A stretch of 64,000 nt of DNA from Hymenopus coronatus (lineage: Eukaryota; Arthropoda; Insecta; Mantodea; Hymenopodidae), in NCBI GenBank assembly GCA_030762935.1, contig CM060900.1, positions 404,587,632 to 404,651,631 of the forward strand, read 5' to 3'. The notes beneath the pieces are model-generated. The model saw only the letters and a program-made list of their open reading frames with translations. It was not told the origin of the DNA and searched no databases. Below, piece by piece: positions 12,897 through 24,598 of the stretch. Position 1 is the stretch's first letter; each line of letters begins with the position of its first letter. Made by a program: the position numbers and the translations under genes.

Positions 12897-12951
<55 letters not shown>
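12897..12951. repeat. (TA)n microsatellite
   Basis: Uninterrupted TA dinucleotides for about 55 bp. Confidence 0.97.
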
Positions 12952-12957
<6 letters not shown>

Positions 12958-15120
12958 TGCTTTTTGTTAGCATGGCTGTTATTAATTAGTAGTAATTATT
13001 ATCTAAATGGGAAATTATAATTTAATACTACGTTCAAGAGTAAAATATGCACTTTTTAATTCAAAACTTAAAATATGCATTTTCCCCCAAAACATAAATT
13101 TGTGTGCACCAAAATTACTGTTCAAATTTTCATAAAAATTATGTCTAACAAAATATATCATTTAAGCATACTTTTAAATGCGTAAAAAAAAAAGGAAAAT
13201 ATGTATTTTGCATACAAATTAGGGGTCTAGTAATGAGTTTGTAGTATTCTAAGTAGCTCTGCGTAACTAATGACGTACTTGCTTAGCAAAGTAGGACGTA
13301 ATATTCCCCCTCTTCTGGTGTTGGTTACATAAACATACGCTCGGCTGAAACTTGCTTTGTAGTTGAATGGTGCACATCCTCTTTCTTCTGCTCTGCATTC
13401 GGAAAAGGTAATTGTCAGCATTCATCTGGGCTAGCAGATTTATCAACAGAACCGGATTTATATGCAAAGTGCATAGAGTTTTAGAAGTCTAAATATATGC
13501 ATTAGCAGTATTCTTTCGTGTTACCGAGGTCACTGGTGCAGCTTAAAGTGCATACAATTGCCTATTTTGGGGGAAATTCCTTCTGCAGGCAAATTTATTA
13601 AAATTTACAAGCAAGGCATATTTTTCCTTTATATAGCCAAAATAAGAATAACCATTCATAATCAAATAATATTTTATCGCGAAATTATAAATCACGGTGT
13701 TTAAAATTCTAGTAGGTTGGCACTTCCAATATTTTTCTTTATTTTCTTGAAATCACTACTAGACACTGTAGTTGTGCAATTTCGCCATATGACCTAATTT
13801 TAGCCATCTTACAACAGAAGCTGGGGTCAGGGTTGCCAACGAGCTCAATCAGCATTTGAATACATATAAAATCCCACCAGAAACCGTTAAATTACCGATT
13901 CTTTTTTCCAGAAAACTATCGACATAAAAAGTCCACTTTGTTTTTATGGTACCGCAGCCAAATTTTGGTTCTAGGAGCGATTGAAATCTTTTAAAACACT
14001 TAATTTATTAATACGAATCTTGGCCTTGTCTTCTGTGATCAGAAATATCAGCAGCATGCAAAAGTTACAGTATGTAAAATAATGAATCTCATTAAAAGCA
14101 CTCAAAAAATATAACAACAGATTTTCTGAAGGTGCCTTGGTGGTTTTTAATCGGCGAACCTCAACCCTTCGATGCGCCACTAGTATTTAATATTTTCATA
14201 AATACGCACATCAACTTTTATATACAATACAGATACTTCTCTTTCTCATCACCTTCGCAATTTTTATGAACAGGTAGTTCTAAAATCCAGTCTTTTAATG
14301 CTGGATAGTTTTTGCACTCCGAACCACATTTTTTACTGTAGGGAGTTTTCATTTCCCCCATTCTGCCAATCAAATGCACATAATCAATGGAAAACAAACT
14401 AGGAAACTGCCTACACTTTCAGCGAAATTGAATTAAGCTGCATGCAGATGACGGCCGAATAATTAAAAGTTTCAAAAGTGGCGTCACAATCATTGCATGA
14501 TATTATCATATACCGTGTAGTATGTTTATATGCAAGAACAATGTGTTTTCCGTACCAATAATCTTATGCTGTAGTTATGTTTAATGTGGACAGCCAAATG
14601 AAAAATATACCCATTATTTTCGCCGATTTACGTTTAGAAGTAGCAAAAATCCTCGACTTCTTATTCAAAACCCGAATCTTAGGTACTGGTGACTTTTTAT
14701 AACAACTTACAAAAATATAGATTAGGGTATATAACATTTTGTTTTAAAATCTCAAGGTCATTTTTTAAAACCTTCAGATTTCCCGCCTACTGCTGACAAA
14801 TTTTCTCACAGCGCAGATTCAGAAATCTCCCGATTTGGTGGAAAACCGCGGTCATTGAGAATTCTGGCTGGGGTTCCCCTTCTTCATTTTGTGATACTGA
14901 ATCATCTGGGGTATAACGTAAGATCACATCTGCTAGATGTGTTACATCATTACGTGCACTTACTTGCAGTTGCAATTACAGTTCAAAAGCAAGAATAAGG
15001 AATGAATATTTTTTTGTTTCGTTATGCCATAAAACTCGCGACTGTCTGTGTTACGTAAATATGTTACGGAGTTCGGGAGTAATCATGCGACAGTGCCGTC
15101 TTCTGCAGTGGTTCTCACGT
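12952..15120. other. unassigned DNA with two weak transposase-like hints
   Basis: On the minus strand near 13230-13420 a frame with VTNTRRGGILRPTLLS recalls the C-terminal end of P-element/THAP transposases. Near 14400-14230 a frame with KKCGSECKNYPALKDWI recalls the N-terminal finger region of hAT-type proteins. Both are short and unsupported by neighbours. The rest shows nothing. Confidence 0.35.
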
Positions 15121-15124
15121 TCGT

Positions 15125-15300
15125 TTTGGTATACGAAGGTGCCGGTCCCCATGGCCGCGCTCGCCAAGGCGTCCCGCTTTGGTGCTTCGTAGGGCTGGGG
15201 ATCGTGGGTTCGAGTCCCGCCTTGGGCATGGGTATTATATGTTTGTGTTTATGTGTGTGTTGTAACAGTAAGAAAACAGCAATCCAGTAATAATACAGAA
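15125..15300 (+). mobile_element. tRNA-headed SINE (family D)
   Basis: The tRNA-like head has a box A-like region near 15150-15170 and an exact box B-like GGTTCGAGTCC at 15208-15218. A T/G-rich tail of the TGTTTGTGTTTATGTGTG type follows. A fragment of the same head lies in the BEL element at 55812-55880, which supports a dispersed family rather than a true tRNA gene. Confidence 0.65.
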
Positions 15301-15340
15301 AAACAAGGTAAAAAAAAAAGTAAATAAAAGTAGGGTATAC

Positions 15341-15371
15341 AGTGCCGGAGTCCTGATCAGACTCCGGTACC
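15341..15371. other. short perfect hairpin
   Basis: CCGGAGTC (15345-15352) pairs with GACTCCGG (15360-15367) across a 7-base loop. It sits between poly-A runs and may be the end of a repeat. No terminator role is implied. Confidence 0.6.
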
Positions 15372-15479
15372 GTATTTTGAAAGAAAGAAAAAAATAATAA
15401 CAAAAAAACAAAAAACAAAAAAAAAAAAGGTGGAGTTGGAGTGGAGTTGGAATGTGGTAAACAAGGAAGTGCGGCGCAA

Positions 15480-15840
15480 TGGAAACACAAAACCTTGAAA
15501 CGACAGACGTCTCAGTTCTTCTAACAGCGTGCAGTATCTCCGATAAGCTTCCAGGAAGCTCTCGGCGTCATTTTCTAGCATCAAAAGGAGGAAAAATTGC
15601 AAGCCGATGTCTGTCGTGGGTTGTAGTGAATTGTACTGAGTCATGTGTTGTAGTGAATTGTACTGAGTCGTGAGTGACTGGAGGTGAGCGCACAGTGGCG
15701 CGCAAGCCGTGGATGGAGAAAACCATTAGCTGTCTACGTCGAATCGTCGAGTGAATCATTTCCACCAGTGAATTTAAGACTTTTTTGTAACCAAGTTTTA
15801 AGTCAATAAAGACATTTTTACAATAATTTCAGTAAACATG
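15480..15840. other. unclear segment, possible LTR-like or gag-like piece
   Basis: Two direct repeats of TAGTGAATTGTACTGAGTC lie near 15613-15670. AATAAAG near 15806 on the + strand could be a polyadenylation signal. On the minus strand, 15565-15480 reads ENDAESFLEAYRRYCTLLEE, which has the look of a gag or coiled region. None of these is decisive. Confidence 0.25.
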
Positions 15841-16043
15841 GAAAAATATTATTTTGTTTATTATGTGAACGAAGTATTGCTTCTGAGAAAAAGTTCCGAG
15901 TAAGTAGTAGAGGATCTGAACAATACGTAGCACAAACAAAATGCAGCTAGAAAATCGCCTTACTTAAAAAATATGTAAGTACGTCATTTAGGGAACAGAT
16001 CGAAATGCTTGGAGGTTCACGTGACTCATCCGCCAAGCAACTA

Positions 16044-16280
16044 TGTTTTTTTTTTTATTATTACTTTTACTTTTTGGTTTGTTTATTTCTTATTTTTGTT
16101 TTAGTCATTTTATTTGTTAATTTTCACCTTTTTTACATTGTTTTTATTTTTTATTATGTCCCTTTTTATTCTTTATTAATTTCATTTCTTTTTTTTTTCT
16201 TTTTCTTTTCTTTTTTTCTTTGATTTTTTTATTATTTCTTTGCTCATCTTTTTTATTTTTATTTTTTTTTTTATTTATGA
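16044..16280. repeat. T-rich low-complexity tract
   Basis: Almost pure T with scattered A/C/G on the + strand. Apparent open frames across it (Phe/Leu/Tyr-rich) are compositional. Confidence 0.9.
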
Positions 16281-19200
16281 ATGTCTTCACCTTTCAGGGA
16301 ATTAGCTCCAAAGTTATCAGTACCTCTCCAGCCTATTTTAACACGGTGGAGTTAGTGGTATGACAGATCCGGAAGCCGCAGTTTATATACAAATAGCTCA
16401 ACGGTGTTCAGCTCAAATGATATTGCAAAAATTGTTTTTTATAAGTTGCATGCATTCCTGGTAAAAATACAGGCCAGAAAAAAAATTGCAAAATTACAAA
16501 ACACCTGACCAGAGAGCGTGCAAAGAGCAAAAAACAATTCACTAAAGAAGAAATTAGGAGTTTCTCTCGTGTACCGATGACATCTTGTGACGTCTTTTTC
16601 ACTTTACAAAACCTTCTTTAGGGTCAAACGAAGAAGTTTCCCTGCAGAAAACCTCAAGTTGACGTTTCTCATCAATTGCAACAGCAGCATTGGACAATAG
16701 GGTGTACTTATAATATAAAATATTCTTTATGTCATTCCTCTGTAAGATTTAGATTAAAGCAGTGCAATATTTTTTCTAAAGTAATTAAATTGTGATGAAC
16801 TGCTGACAATATAATATGTTAAACGTACCATTTTTATTTTGCGTATCGTTTATGCATATATTGGTAATTTTAGATGCATATTTTGGCATTTGTTTTTGCA
16901 TACAAATCTGGGCTCTACTTATCAGTAAACGAGAAGTGCAACACCAGAATAAATTGCATTTAAATAGGACATCTTCTGAGAAAGTTATAAAATCCAAAAT
17001 TGTACCCAAAGCCAAAATAAAAACAAAACCATAGCGCTAGTCGTAAACTCAGATATTTCAAAAGGCAGACTCGTGCCAGAGCATTCGAATGTAATCACGA
17101 GGGAAGAAGCCAAACAAAGCCACAGAAGACGACCGGGAGAAAAGACAGCGAACCAACGGTTATACACGTCGTTAGCAATAAAATAGTTAAAATACATCAC
17201 AGAAATTCTTCAGAACACCGGTATCGAAGTGCTTACAAAGTAATTGTGTTTTAGAAATATGTTAAGTAGTCGAAACTGTTACCAGAAAGTTCTAATTATT
17301 TCTGGGCAAACCTTCCGTGATTTTCAGCAATTAGGGAGCTAAAGAGAGTACCTATGCTTCTGTTCTTGCAAGAAAGCATTAAACGTGAATTGGGAAGAAA
17401 AGTTTAAATGTTTTCTGTGAGAATGAAGTAAAGCATAGGAAAGTAAAGAAGAGCCATTAGAGTATTATTTTGTACCAGTGGGTGATCATTGTGGGATTTG
17501 AGTAATTGTGTGGCTCAAGCCCTTTCAGCAGTTGCGAGGCGGGTGCGATGCCACGAAGATAAGGCCACCTTCCACTTCTCTCATTTATCAACGCCGCCTG
17601 TAAAGGAAAGGTGAAGCAAGGTGAAGGTCTGAGCTTGGAAGCCATCAAGATTGCACACTGATCGTGTCCAGAGACTGGCGCAGTGGGATGAGGCTTTCGT
17701 TGTAAGAAGGCATTTGCTTCTCCCCCGCCTCTCTTAATTGCCTCTCGAGGTTATTTGAAAAAAGATGGTATTAAGTTACTAAGAAACAGAAGTTTTGATT
17801 CATTCAATTCAGTTGCACTTTTCTGAGCGGGTGTGCTTAGCATTCAACTGCAATTTATATGGATATTGATGCTATACAAAATACTGAGGTTTCATCTCCT
17901 GCAGTATTCCCTTAAAAAGCTTAGTATAATATTTTGGATAAACCCCTAAACCTAGGCAATAGCTACAAAAATATATTTACGTTACATTACGTACTAATTC
18001 AATACGATAATGTGGATTATACACACTAATAACACTTCTGCAGTACTTATTCATTTATATTTTTCACTTACAACCTGTTTATTATCATAACGTTTTTCAC
18101 TTTTACCACTTCTGCATCACTTTCCTTCATACAGATAACGGACGTCTCACCCGAGGCATCATGACAACATTGCTTCTGTGCTTGTCTCCAAGCGTATTAC
18201 CAGCATTCACAATCTGAATATAACGGAAGAAGTCCTATAGCGTAGCCGTGGGTAGTTGTTTACACTTAGTATTAACGCCAAAAGGATGCATTTAGCAAAA
18301 TGCGGGTACAGTGAGGTAGCTACATAGAGAATGGCGTATTTTGTGATTCCAACTGAAAGCTGGAAAATTCCCTTTAATCATATAAACTTTATCCAATCAT
18401 CTGCCATCTCTTTTGGTCATAATGGCAAATTCTATGAGAGCGCCTACTTCTCCGAAACGAGGGGAAAATATATTCCCTTATTGCACAGTGTCTTGGACCA
18501 AAATAATGAAAGATATGGTCATAGCTCTAGTACTACCATCGTTACAAGGGGTTTCAAGATTCTTTACATTTTTGTTGAAATCATAGGCACCGACTTTGTG
18601 GGACAGGGCTCTTGTTTTTTCCTGCTAACTTAAGCCAGGAGTATCACTCGTCCAGCAATTTAACACAATGGGCCTATTCCCTCCAATTTCAAGAGAACTC
18701 TAACTAATCAAAACACAACTAAAGCTTAAACAGAACGAACGGAATATCAATCTAGATATCAATTAACATCGGATCAAAATCGGAGAACAAAAATACTGAA
18801 TTGTCATCGGGTTGACACATCCGTATTTTTCTCTTATTTTAAATACAGAAAAATATATATCCAGTTTTAATATTTTCAGTCGGTTTTCGAAAAAGGTGAG
18901 TTTCAAAATGCAATTCATTTTTATGCCGTGAGAAATGCACTAAAAGGAATCGCATTACATCCATTTACCAGGTTCGTGGCTATCCTCTCCACTAAGTAAT
19001 AACAAGTCTTTAAAATGTATTTTTGTCATTTTTGTGGCTAAAGATTAAAATTCCTTGCATTCACCTTAAAGATGTTGCTGCTATTATTGGCATCGTTAAG
19101 AAACCAAGAATTTAGATCTTCATTCAGTGGCAGACGCGTTTATAAGCAGGAATAAACATTTTAGTAGTGCTTAGCGCCCATTTTACTGCATACGGCACCA

Positions 19201-19984
19201 CAGGCGGTTAACACAGACGATACATGAAATGAAATTGATAATTTGGGAAAGGGATTGTTTTAAGATAACGTTCCAGAATTAAATTTATATTACCTCCCTG
19301 GCATATATCAGTAATGAGGACTGAGATAAACCTGAAGAAAACCTCACTTAGGGAGCACAGTCATGGAGGCATTTGTACCGCAGACTTCCTCCTCACAAGT
19401 CCATGCATTAACGACCTCGGCAACATGTGTTAGTAGGAATGGCTCTATCATCGGAATAGAATGAGGCAAGACTCAACATTTCTAGCATAATTTATCTTCA
19501 ACCTTTAAATTAATGTTTATTTAATTTTCAGGCAGTTGAACGCATCTGTACTACACTATTATTAAATACATTTTATTTTAGTAATTGCACTATTTTATTT
19601 ATACCTGATATTATTGCTCAATTTTATCCCCCCAAAATATATAACAATGGCGCATAAGGTTAAATTGTTTACACTAACTAAATGAATTTACACCTACTTC
19701 AGAATGTGGAGTTAAATTTCATACATGATAAACAGTCTCGGTCTTTCTATTTGTGTAAATTACAACTTTGTCTATGAATTAATAACAGTCTCATTAAAAG
19801 AATATTATTGGGAATAGTTCTGAGATTAATATTAGATTATGACAAAATATCTTGTGTTCGACATCTCCTTGGTTTGAACTACGTTATTTGTCTACCGTTG
19901 TTGACCATTGTAGTTTCTTGGCATTCATTTTGAAGATAGCTTAGGTTAGAGTAGTCATTGTAGTATTGCCTCTATTTCAAACAG
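16281..19984. other. unassigned DNA, 3.7 kb
   Basis: No transposon domain, SINE head or splice-bounded exon recognised on either strand. The longest frame here (18331-18633, + strand, 100 codons) has no signature I know. I treat it as chance. Confidence 0.4.
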
Positions 19985-20215
19985 TCGATCTGGATGGCTA
20001 GGTTGGTAAGGCGCTTGCTTTCTAACCCTACAGTCTCGGGTTCAAACGTTGCCCACACCTATGATTCTTAAGCGTGCTTAAAATCGACAGTCCCATGTCG
20101 CTAGATTTACTGGAATATAAAAGAACTCCTGCTGGACAACATTCCGGCACACTGGTGGCGCTGATGTGATCCCGGAAATTGGCAGCGTCGTTAACAAACA
20201 AATAATTTAATTTTA
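19985..20215 (+). mobile_element. tRNA-derived SINE (family C), near full length
   Basis: Box A TGGCTAGGTTGG lies at 19994-20005 and box B-like GGGTTCAAACG at 20038-20048. The core with GTCCCATGTCGCTAGATTTA (near 20091-20110) is shared with the family E SINEs at 30.8, 36 and 38.4 kb. The tail TGGCAGCGTCGTTAACAAAC (20180-20199) is shared with the copy at 3455-3640. Confidence 0.8.
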
Positions 20216-20235
20216 ATGTTCCATTTCAAACAAGA

Positions 20236-20482
20236 TTATTCCACCCGCCTGGGTAGTGTGGTGGTAGTGGGTCTGCTCATATTCAAAAGGTCGTGAGTTC
20301 GAATCTCGCTTAGGGTGAGTTAACCGGATAAGGTTTTCCCTTATCCTGAGAAGATGAATGTCGAGTAACTTTAAGCTCCATGGACCCCGAGATCATTTGA
20401 GCATCATTTCACCAATTTCATTTATCGTCCGTTATGACGTACTTTAACGTCCGTTAAAGGACGTTAAAGTAAAAAAAAAAAA
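20236..20482 (+). mobile_element. tRNA-headed SINE (family F) with hairpin tail
   Basis: The tRNA-like head runs from about 20238. Box A-like sequence is GGGTAGTGTGGTGGTAGTGG and box B GAGTTCGAATCTC lies near 20295-20307. The tail holds a perfect 12-bp stem, ACTTTAACGTCC (20441-20452) pairing with 20459-20470, and then a poly-A run. Only one copy is in the window, so the family status is inferred. Confidence 0.6.
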
Positions 20483-20616
20483 CAATTACTCCGCATCCTC
20501 AGTAAAACTATGTGTAAATGCTAACGCTTTACTATGGATAAATATATGGTCACCTAAGTTATGGTACTCTTGTATAGTAGTAGTAGTAGTAATAGTAGTG
20601 GTGGTAGTAGAAGTAA

Positions 20617-20671
<55 letters not shown>

Positions 20672-20710
20672 AGTAGTAGTAGTGGTGGTAGTAGTAGTGA
20701 TGGTAGTAGT

Positions 20711-20904
20711 GGTGGTGTTGGTGGTAGTGGTGGTAATAGTGACAGTAGTAGTAGTAGTATTAGTAGTAGTAGTAGTAGTAGTGGTGGTAGTAGTGGTGGT
20801 GTTGGTGGTAGTGGTGGTAATAGTGACAGTAGTAATAGTGGTGGTAGTAGTGGTGGTGTTGGTGGTAGTGGTGGTAATAGTGACAGTAGTAGTAGTATTA
20901 GTAT

Positions 20905-20950
<46 letters not shown>

Positions 20951-21118
20951 AGTAGTGGTGGTGTTGGTGGTAGTGGTGGTAATAGTGACAGTAGTAGTAG
21001 TGGTGGTAGTCGTACTAGTGGTGATAGTGGTAGTAGTGGTGGTGGTACTAGTAGTGGTACCAGTAGTAGTGATGGTAGTAGTGGTGGTGTTGGTGATAGT
21101 GGTGGTAATAGTGACAGT
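20711..21118. repeat. higher-order unit family 1 in minisatellite, 5 copies of 36 bp
   Basis: GGTGGTGTTGGTGGTAGTGG followed by TGGTAATAGTGACAGT occurs at 20711, 20795, 20852, 20957 and 21083. The last copy has one change. All five are 36 bp long, separated by variable AGT runs. Confidence 0.9.
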
Positions 21119-21127
21119 AGTAGTAGC

Positions 21128-21160
<33 letters not shown>

Positions 21161-21176
21161 AGTAGTGGTGGTAGTA

Positions 21177-21229
<53 letters not shown>

Positions 21230-21238
21230 AGTAGTGGT

Positions 21239-21422
21239 GGTAGCAGTAACAGTAGTAGTTTAGTTGTAGTAGTAGTAGCAGTAGTAGTAGTAGTAGTAGT
21301 AGCAGTAGTAGTAGTAGTAGTAGTAGTGGTGGTAGTAGTGGTGGTAGTAGTAGTGGTGGTAGTAGTGGTGGTAGTAGTGGTGGTAGCAGTAACAGTAGTA
21401 GTTTAGTTGTAGTAGTAGTAGC

Positions 21423-21457
<35 letters not shown>

Positions 21458-21592
21458 CAGTAGCAGTAGTGGTGGTAGTAGTGGTGGTAGTAGTAGTAGT
21501 AGTAGTAGTGGTGGTAGTAGTGGTGGTGGTAGTAGTGGTGGTAGTAGTGGTGGTAGCAGTAACAGTAGTAGTTTAGTTGTAGTAGTAGTAGC

Positions 21593-21673
<81 letters not shown>

Positions 21674-21739
21674 TGGTAGTAGTGGTGGTAGTAGTGGTGG
21701 TAGCAGTAACAGTAGTAGTTTAGTTGTAGTAGTAGTAGC

Positions 21740-21774
<35 letters not shown>

Positions 21775-22104
21775 CAGTAGTGGTGGTAGTAGTGGTGGTA
21801 GCAGTAACAGTAGTAGTTTAGTTGTTGTAGTAGTAGTAGCAGTAGTAGTAGTAGTAGTAGTAGCAGTAGTGGTGGTAGCAGTAACAGTAGTAGTTTAGTT
21901 GTTGTAGTAGTAGTAGTAGTAGTAGTAGTAGCAGTAGTGGTGGTAGTAGTGGTGGTAGCAGTAACAGTAGTAGTTTAGTTGTTGTAGTAGTAGTAGCAGT
22001 AGTAGTAGTAGTAGTAGTAGCAGTAGTGGTGGTAGCAGTAACAGTAGTAGTTTAGTTGTTGTAGTAGTAGTAGTAGTAGCAGTAGTAGTAGTAGTAGTAG
22101 TAGC

Positions 22105-22179
<75 letters not shown>

Positions 22180-22244
22180 AGTAGTGGTGGTAGTAGTGGT
22201 GGTAGCAGTAACAGTAGTAGTTTAGTTGTAGTAGTAGTAGCAGC

Positions 22245-22288
<44 letters not shown>

Positions 22289-22357
22289 CAGTAGTGGTGG
22301 TAGTAGTGGTGGTAGCAGTAACAGTAGTAGTTTAGTTGTTGTAGTAGTAGTAGTAGC

Positions 22358-22389
<32 letters not shown>

Positions 22390-22390
22390 C

Positions 22391-22440
<50 letters not shown>

Positions 22441-22487
22441 TAGTGGTGGTAGTAGTGGTGGTAGCAGTAACAGTAGTAGTTTAGTTG
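21239..22487. repeat. higher-order unit family 2 in minisatellite, 11 copies of 28 bp
   Basis: GGTAGCAGTAACAGTAGTAG followed by TTTAGTTG starts at 21239, 21382, 21552, 21699, 21797, 21874, 21954, 22031, 22201, 22311 and 22460. The 28-bp unit is identical in all; spacing varies from 77 to 170 bp through AGT-run length. Confidence 0.92.
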
Positions 22488-22495
22488 TAGTAGAA

Positions 22496-23374
22496 ATGGT
22501 AATTGAATTATTAGAAGATTGTGTCTCGTGTTGGATAACACTTTAGGAAATTATTACACGCATTAAAATAAACAAGAAAATATGATTTAGCATTACAGTG
22601 ATTCTTCTCTTGTAGTAGAATAAACAAGTTGACCAGGATTTTACATGTACATATATCGAAACACTTGTATTGACTTAGGTTATGTGTAAGTAGGACAGGT
22701 AAGCTAAAATTAGGTTTGGAAACAACTAGAATGTACTGTTTTCTTTACAGAACTCTTCTGCGTACTTTCTTATGTACATTTCACAAAAGAATAATTACAA
22801 TACTGCAAGTTGCGTTCCTTTCGTTGTTTCACAGAATGCAGTGTTAGAGCTGTTCAGAAAGCCTCAGCAGAGCAAATCTTATACAGACTTTTATTTTAAG
22901 CTCTCTAATGTGTACTTTAACAAATAATTCGTTTGGAACGATGTTGTACTCTGATTTCTTTATCGATTAGAAGCTAGGCTAAGCTGTACCCAAAGGGCAA
23001 AGGTGGTGAACTTAAGCTTCTTTAGAATGTTGATAAGTTGGTCAGATTGTAACATATTTATGCATACATTAAAATAGGCACTTGCACGCAATACAACTAT
23101 GAAAGAAACAACCTGAGATTAAATATAGAGTGTATATTTACGCTCACTGCAATATTTTATTTTTTGCGTTGTTTCTCGAGTAAGTAGAGAGACAGCCGTG
23201 ACAGGGAATATTACCACATATTGCATGTTAAATAAGACTTAGCACGGGGCGCTGAGGTTTGATTCCAGAAATTGAGGTGGTGATTTTAATTAGGCTCTGT
23301 CTATCCAAGCCATTATCTCTGACTATTCAAGTCCCCACATGTTGTCGAATACATGTTAAACCCTGCACACCAGG
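22496..23374. other. unassigned DNA
   Basis: AT-rich unique-looking sequence, no gene or family recognised. Confidence 0.5.
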
Positions 23375-23640
23375 GTCCTCATGTAGGATTTATAGGGGGC
23401 GGAGCGGCGTTTGGGCGTTTTTTTTTTCTCACCAGCTTTTTCGGTTGACCCTGCAATTCATTCCACCAATTGCTCCAGATTCATCTTTCCTTTCATCCAT
23501 TTCGCCTTCATTTCATATCATTATCATCTTCCTCACTCTCATATTAGGCATAGGGTTGATCGCCCATCCTGGCTACTCTCCCTGATACAGAGTTCGTCCA
23601 CGCTCAACAGGTGTTGTAAGTCTTACACATGAGAAAGATA
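23375..23640 (+). mobile_element. type B SINE, 5'-truncated
   Basis: It starts in the core (GGAGCGGCGTTTGGGCG near 23401) and runs through the type B tail: CCACCAATTGCTCC, then CATTTCGCCTTCATTTCATA. The tRNA head is absent. Confidence 0.7.
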
Positions 23641-24067
23641 AAAGAGGGGGGGAGAAGAATGTATGTGTTGTTTGTATCCTGAGCATGTGTTCTTCAGGGC
23701 GGATAAAGGCTATAAAAATGTATCGAAAATTTTTAAATTATGAGCAGAATTAGGGGAAGGTTACCTTTAATATCAAGAAATGTCAATCCCATTTATTTCA
23801 ATATGAATATCAGAGAATGTTTTTGATGCTTTATTGCGAGAATGCCAGTTTTTTAATGACTCGGCACAAAGGGGCAGATTAGACTAGATTTAACAGGAAG
23901 ATGAAAAGGAGAAACATAAACCTTTCTACCCGCAGCGAAGTATTAGATTTGTTGCACGGTTTCGTCCCTGTTTCCGCCAATCGTCACCTCTCTAAGCTCC
24001 AATAGGTCTCAGGGGTTCATAAAATAGGTTTCTACTAGTTACAATCTGAATTGGATCAACAGTTTCG
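23641..24067. other. unassigned DNA
   Basis: No feature seen apart from the first target-duplication copy at its right edge. Confidence 0.45.
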
Positions 24068-24078
24068 AATTGATTGTA

Positions 24079-24587
24079 GAGGGTAGAGAAAGTTAATAGC
24101 GTTGGACACTTGGGCAACTGCGACCCAGTACGGATCTATTGCAGCCTACCACCCCCTCCCCCGAGGGAAGGGATTAGAGGAGGGGAAACCACAGAGCACA
24201 GAGACGCACGGAAGTCCCTAATAGTCACTAGATAGCAGCCCTGGCGCTCCACGGAGGCTACACAATGCCGCGAGGTCGAAAGCATACCTCTACAACGGCA
24301 CCTAGCGCAACTAGGGGGAAGAGAGTTTCACTCGGGGCATGCAGCCGTGTAATCTGCCTGCAGAGACTCAAGCCACACCTCCACCGACCTGAAAGATGAA
24401 GAAGGGAAATAAAATGAAGGAATGAAAGAGAAACTGTGGTAGATTTACAGCATCCCAGCATTCGCCTTTAGGGCCCCAGGACAACCGCGGAAAACCCCCA
24501 GGACCAGAGCGTACGATCAACGGGGAGCGAACCCGAACCTCCCGAATGCCAGTCCCAGACGAAACGCCTGAGCCACCTGGCTCGGTA
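24079..24587 (-). mobile_element. GC-rich tRNA-headed SINE, about 0.5 kb, with 11-bp target duplication
   Basis: On the minus strand it starts CCGAGCCAGGTGGCTCAGGC, a box A-like head, at its right edge. A box B-like GGTTCGCTCCCCG lies near 24516-24528. It is flanked by identical AATTGATTGTA at 24068-24078 and 24588-24598, which fixes both ends. It is clearly GC-richer than its surroundings. No other copy is present in the window. Confidence 0.85.
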
Positions 24588-24598
24588 AATTGATTGTA

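Larger units (their letters stand above)
20558..22495. repeat. complex (TAG/TGG)n minisatellite, 1.9 kb
   Basis: A trinucleotide array built of AGT/GGT steps. Long Ser/Gly or poly-Val open frames across it (for example 20561-21406) are artefacts of the repeat, with no signal for a real gene. Two higher-order unit families lie in separate halves and are listed separately. Confidence 0.97.

Noticed and set aside
15125..15235. A functional tRNA gene
   Set aside because: Box-B-like sequence is good, but the acceptor arm does not pair convincingly and a second fragment at 55.8 kb indicates a SINE head.
15357..15644. Minus-strand frame with ENDAESFLEAYRRYCTLLEE
   Set aside because: Coding-like in look but isolated, and next to poly-A/T runs; not enough to call a gag or an exon.
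16005..16223. Hydrophobic open frame resembling a membrane protein
   Set aside because: It is translation of a T-rich tract.
18331..18633. 100-codon open frame as a gene
   Set aside because: No start context, domain, splice signal or repeat relation supports it; length is within chance for 64 kb of AT-rich DNA.
20561..21406. 281-codon open frame, Ser/Gly-rich then poly-Val
   Set aside because: It is a by-product of the AGT/GGT trinucleotide array; overlapping frames are equally open and there is no codon or motif signal.
22332..22541. Minus-strand Tyr/His-rich open frame
   Set aside because: Reverse translation of the same trinucleotide repeat.
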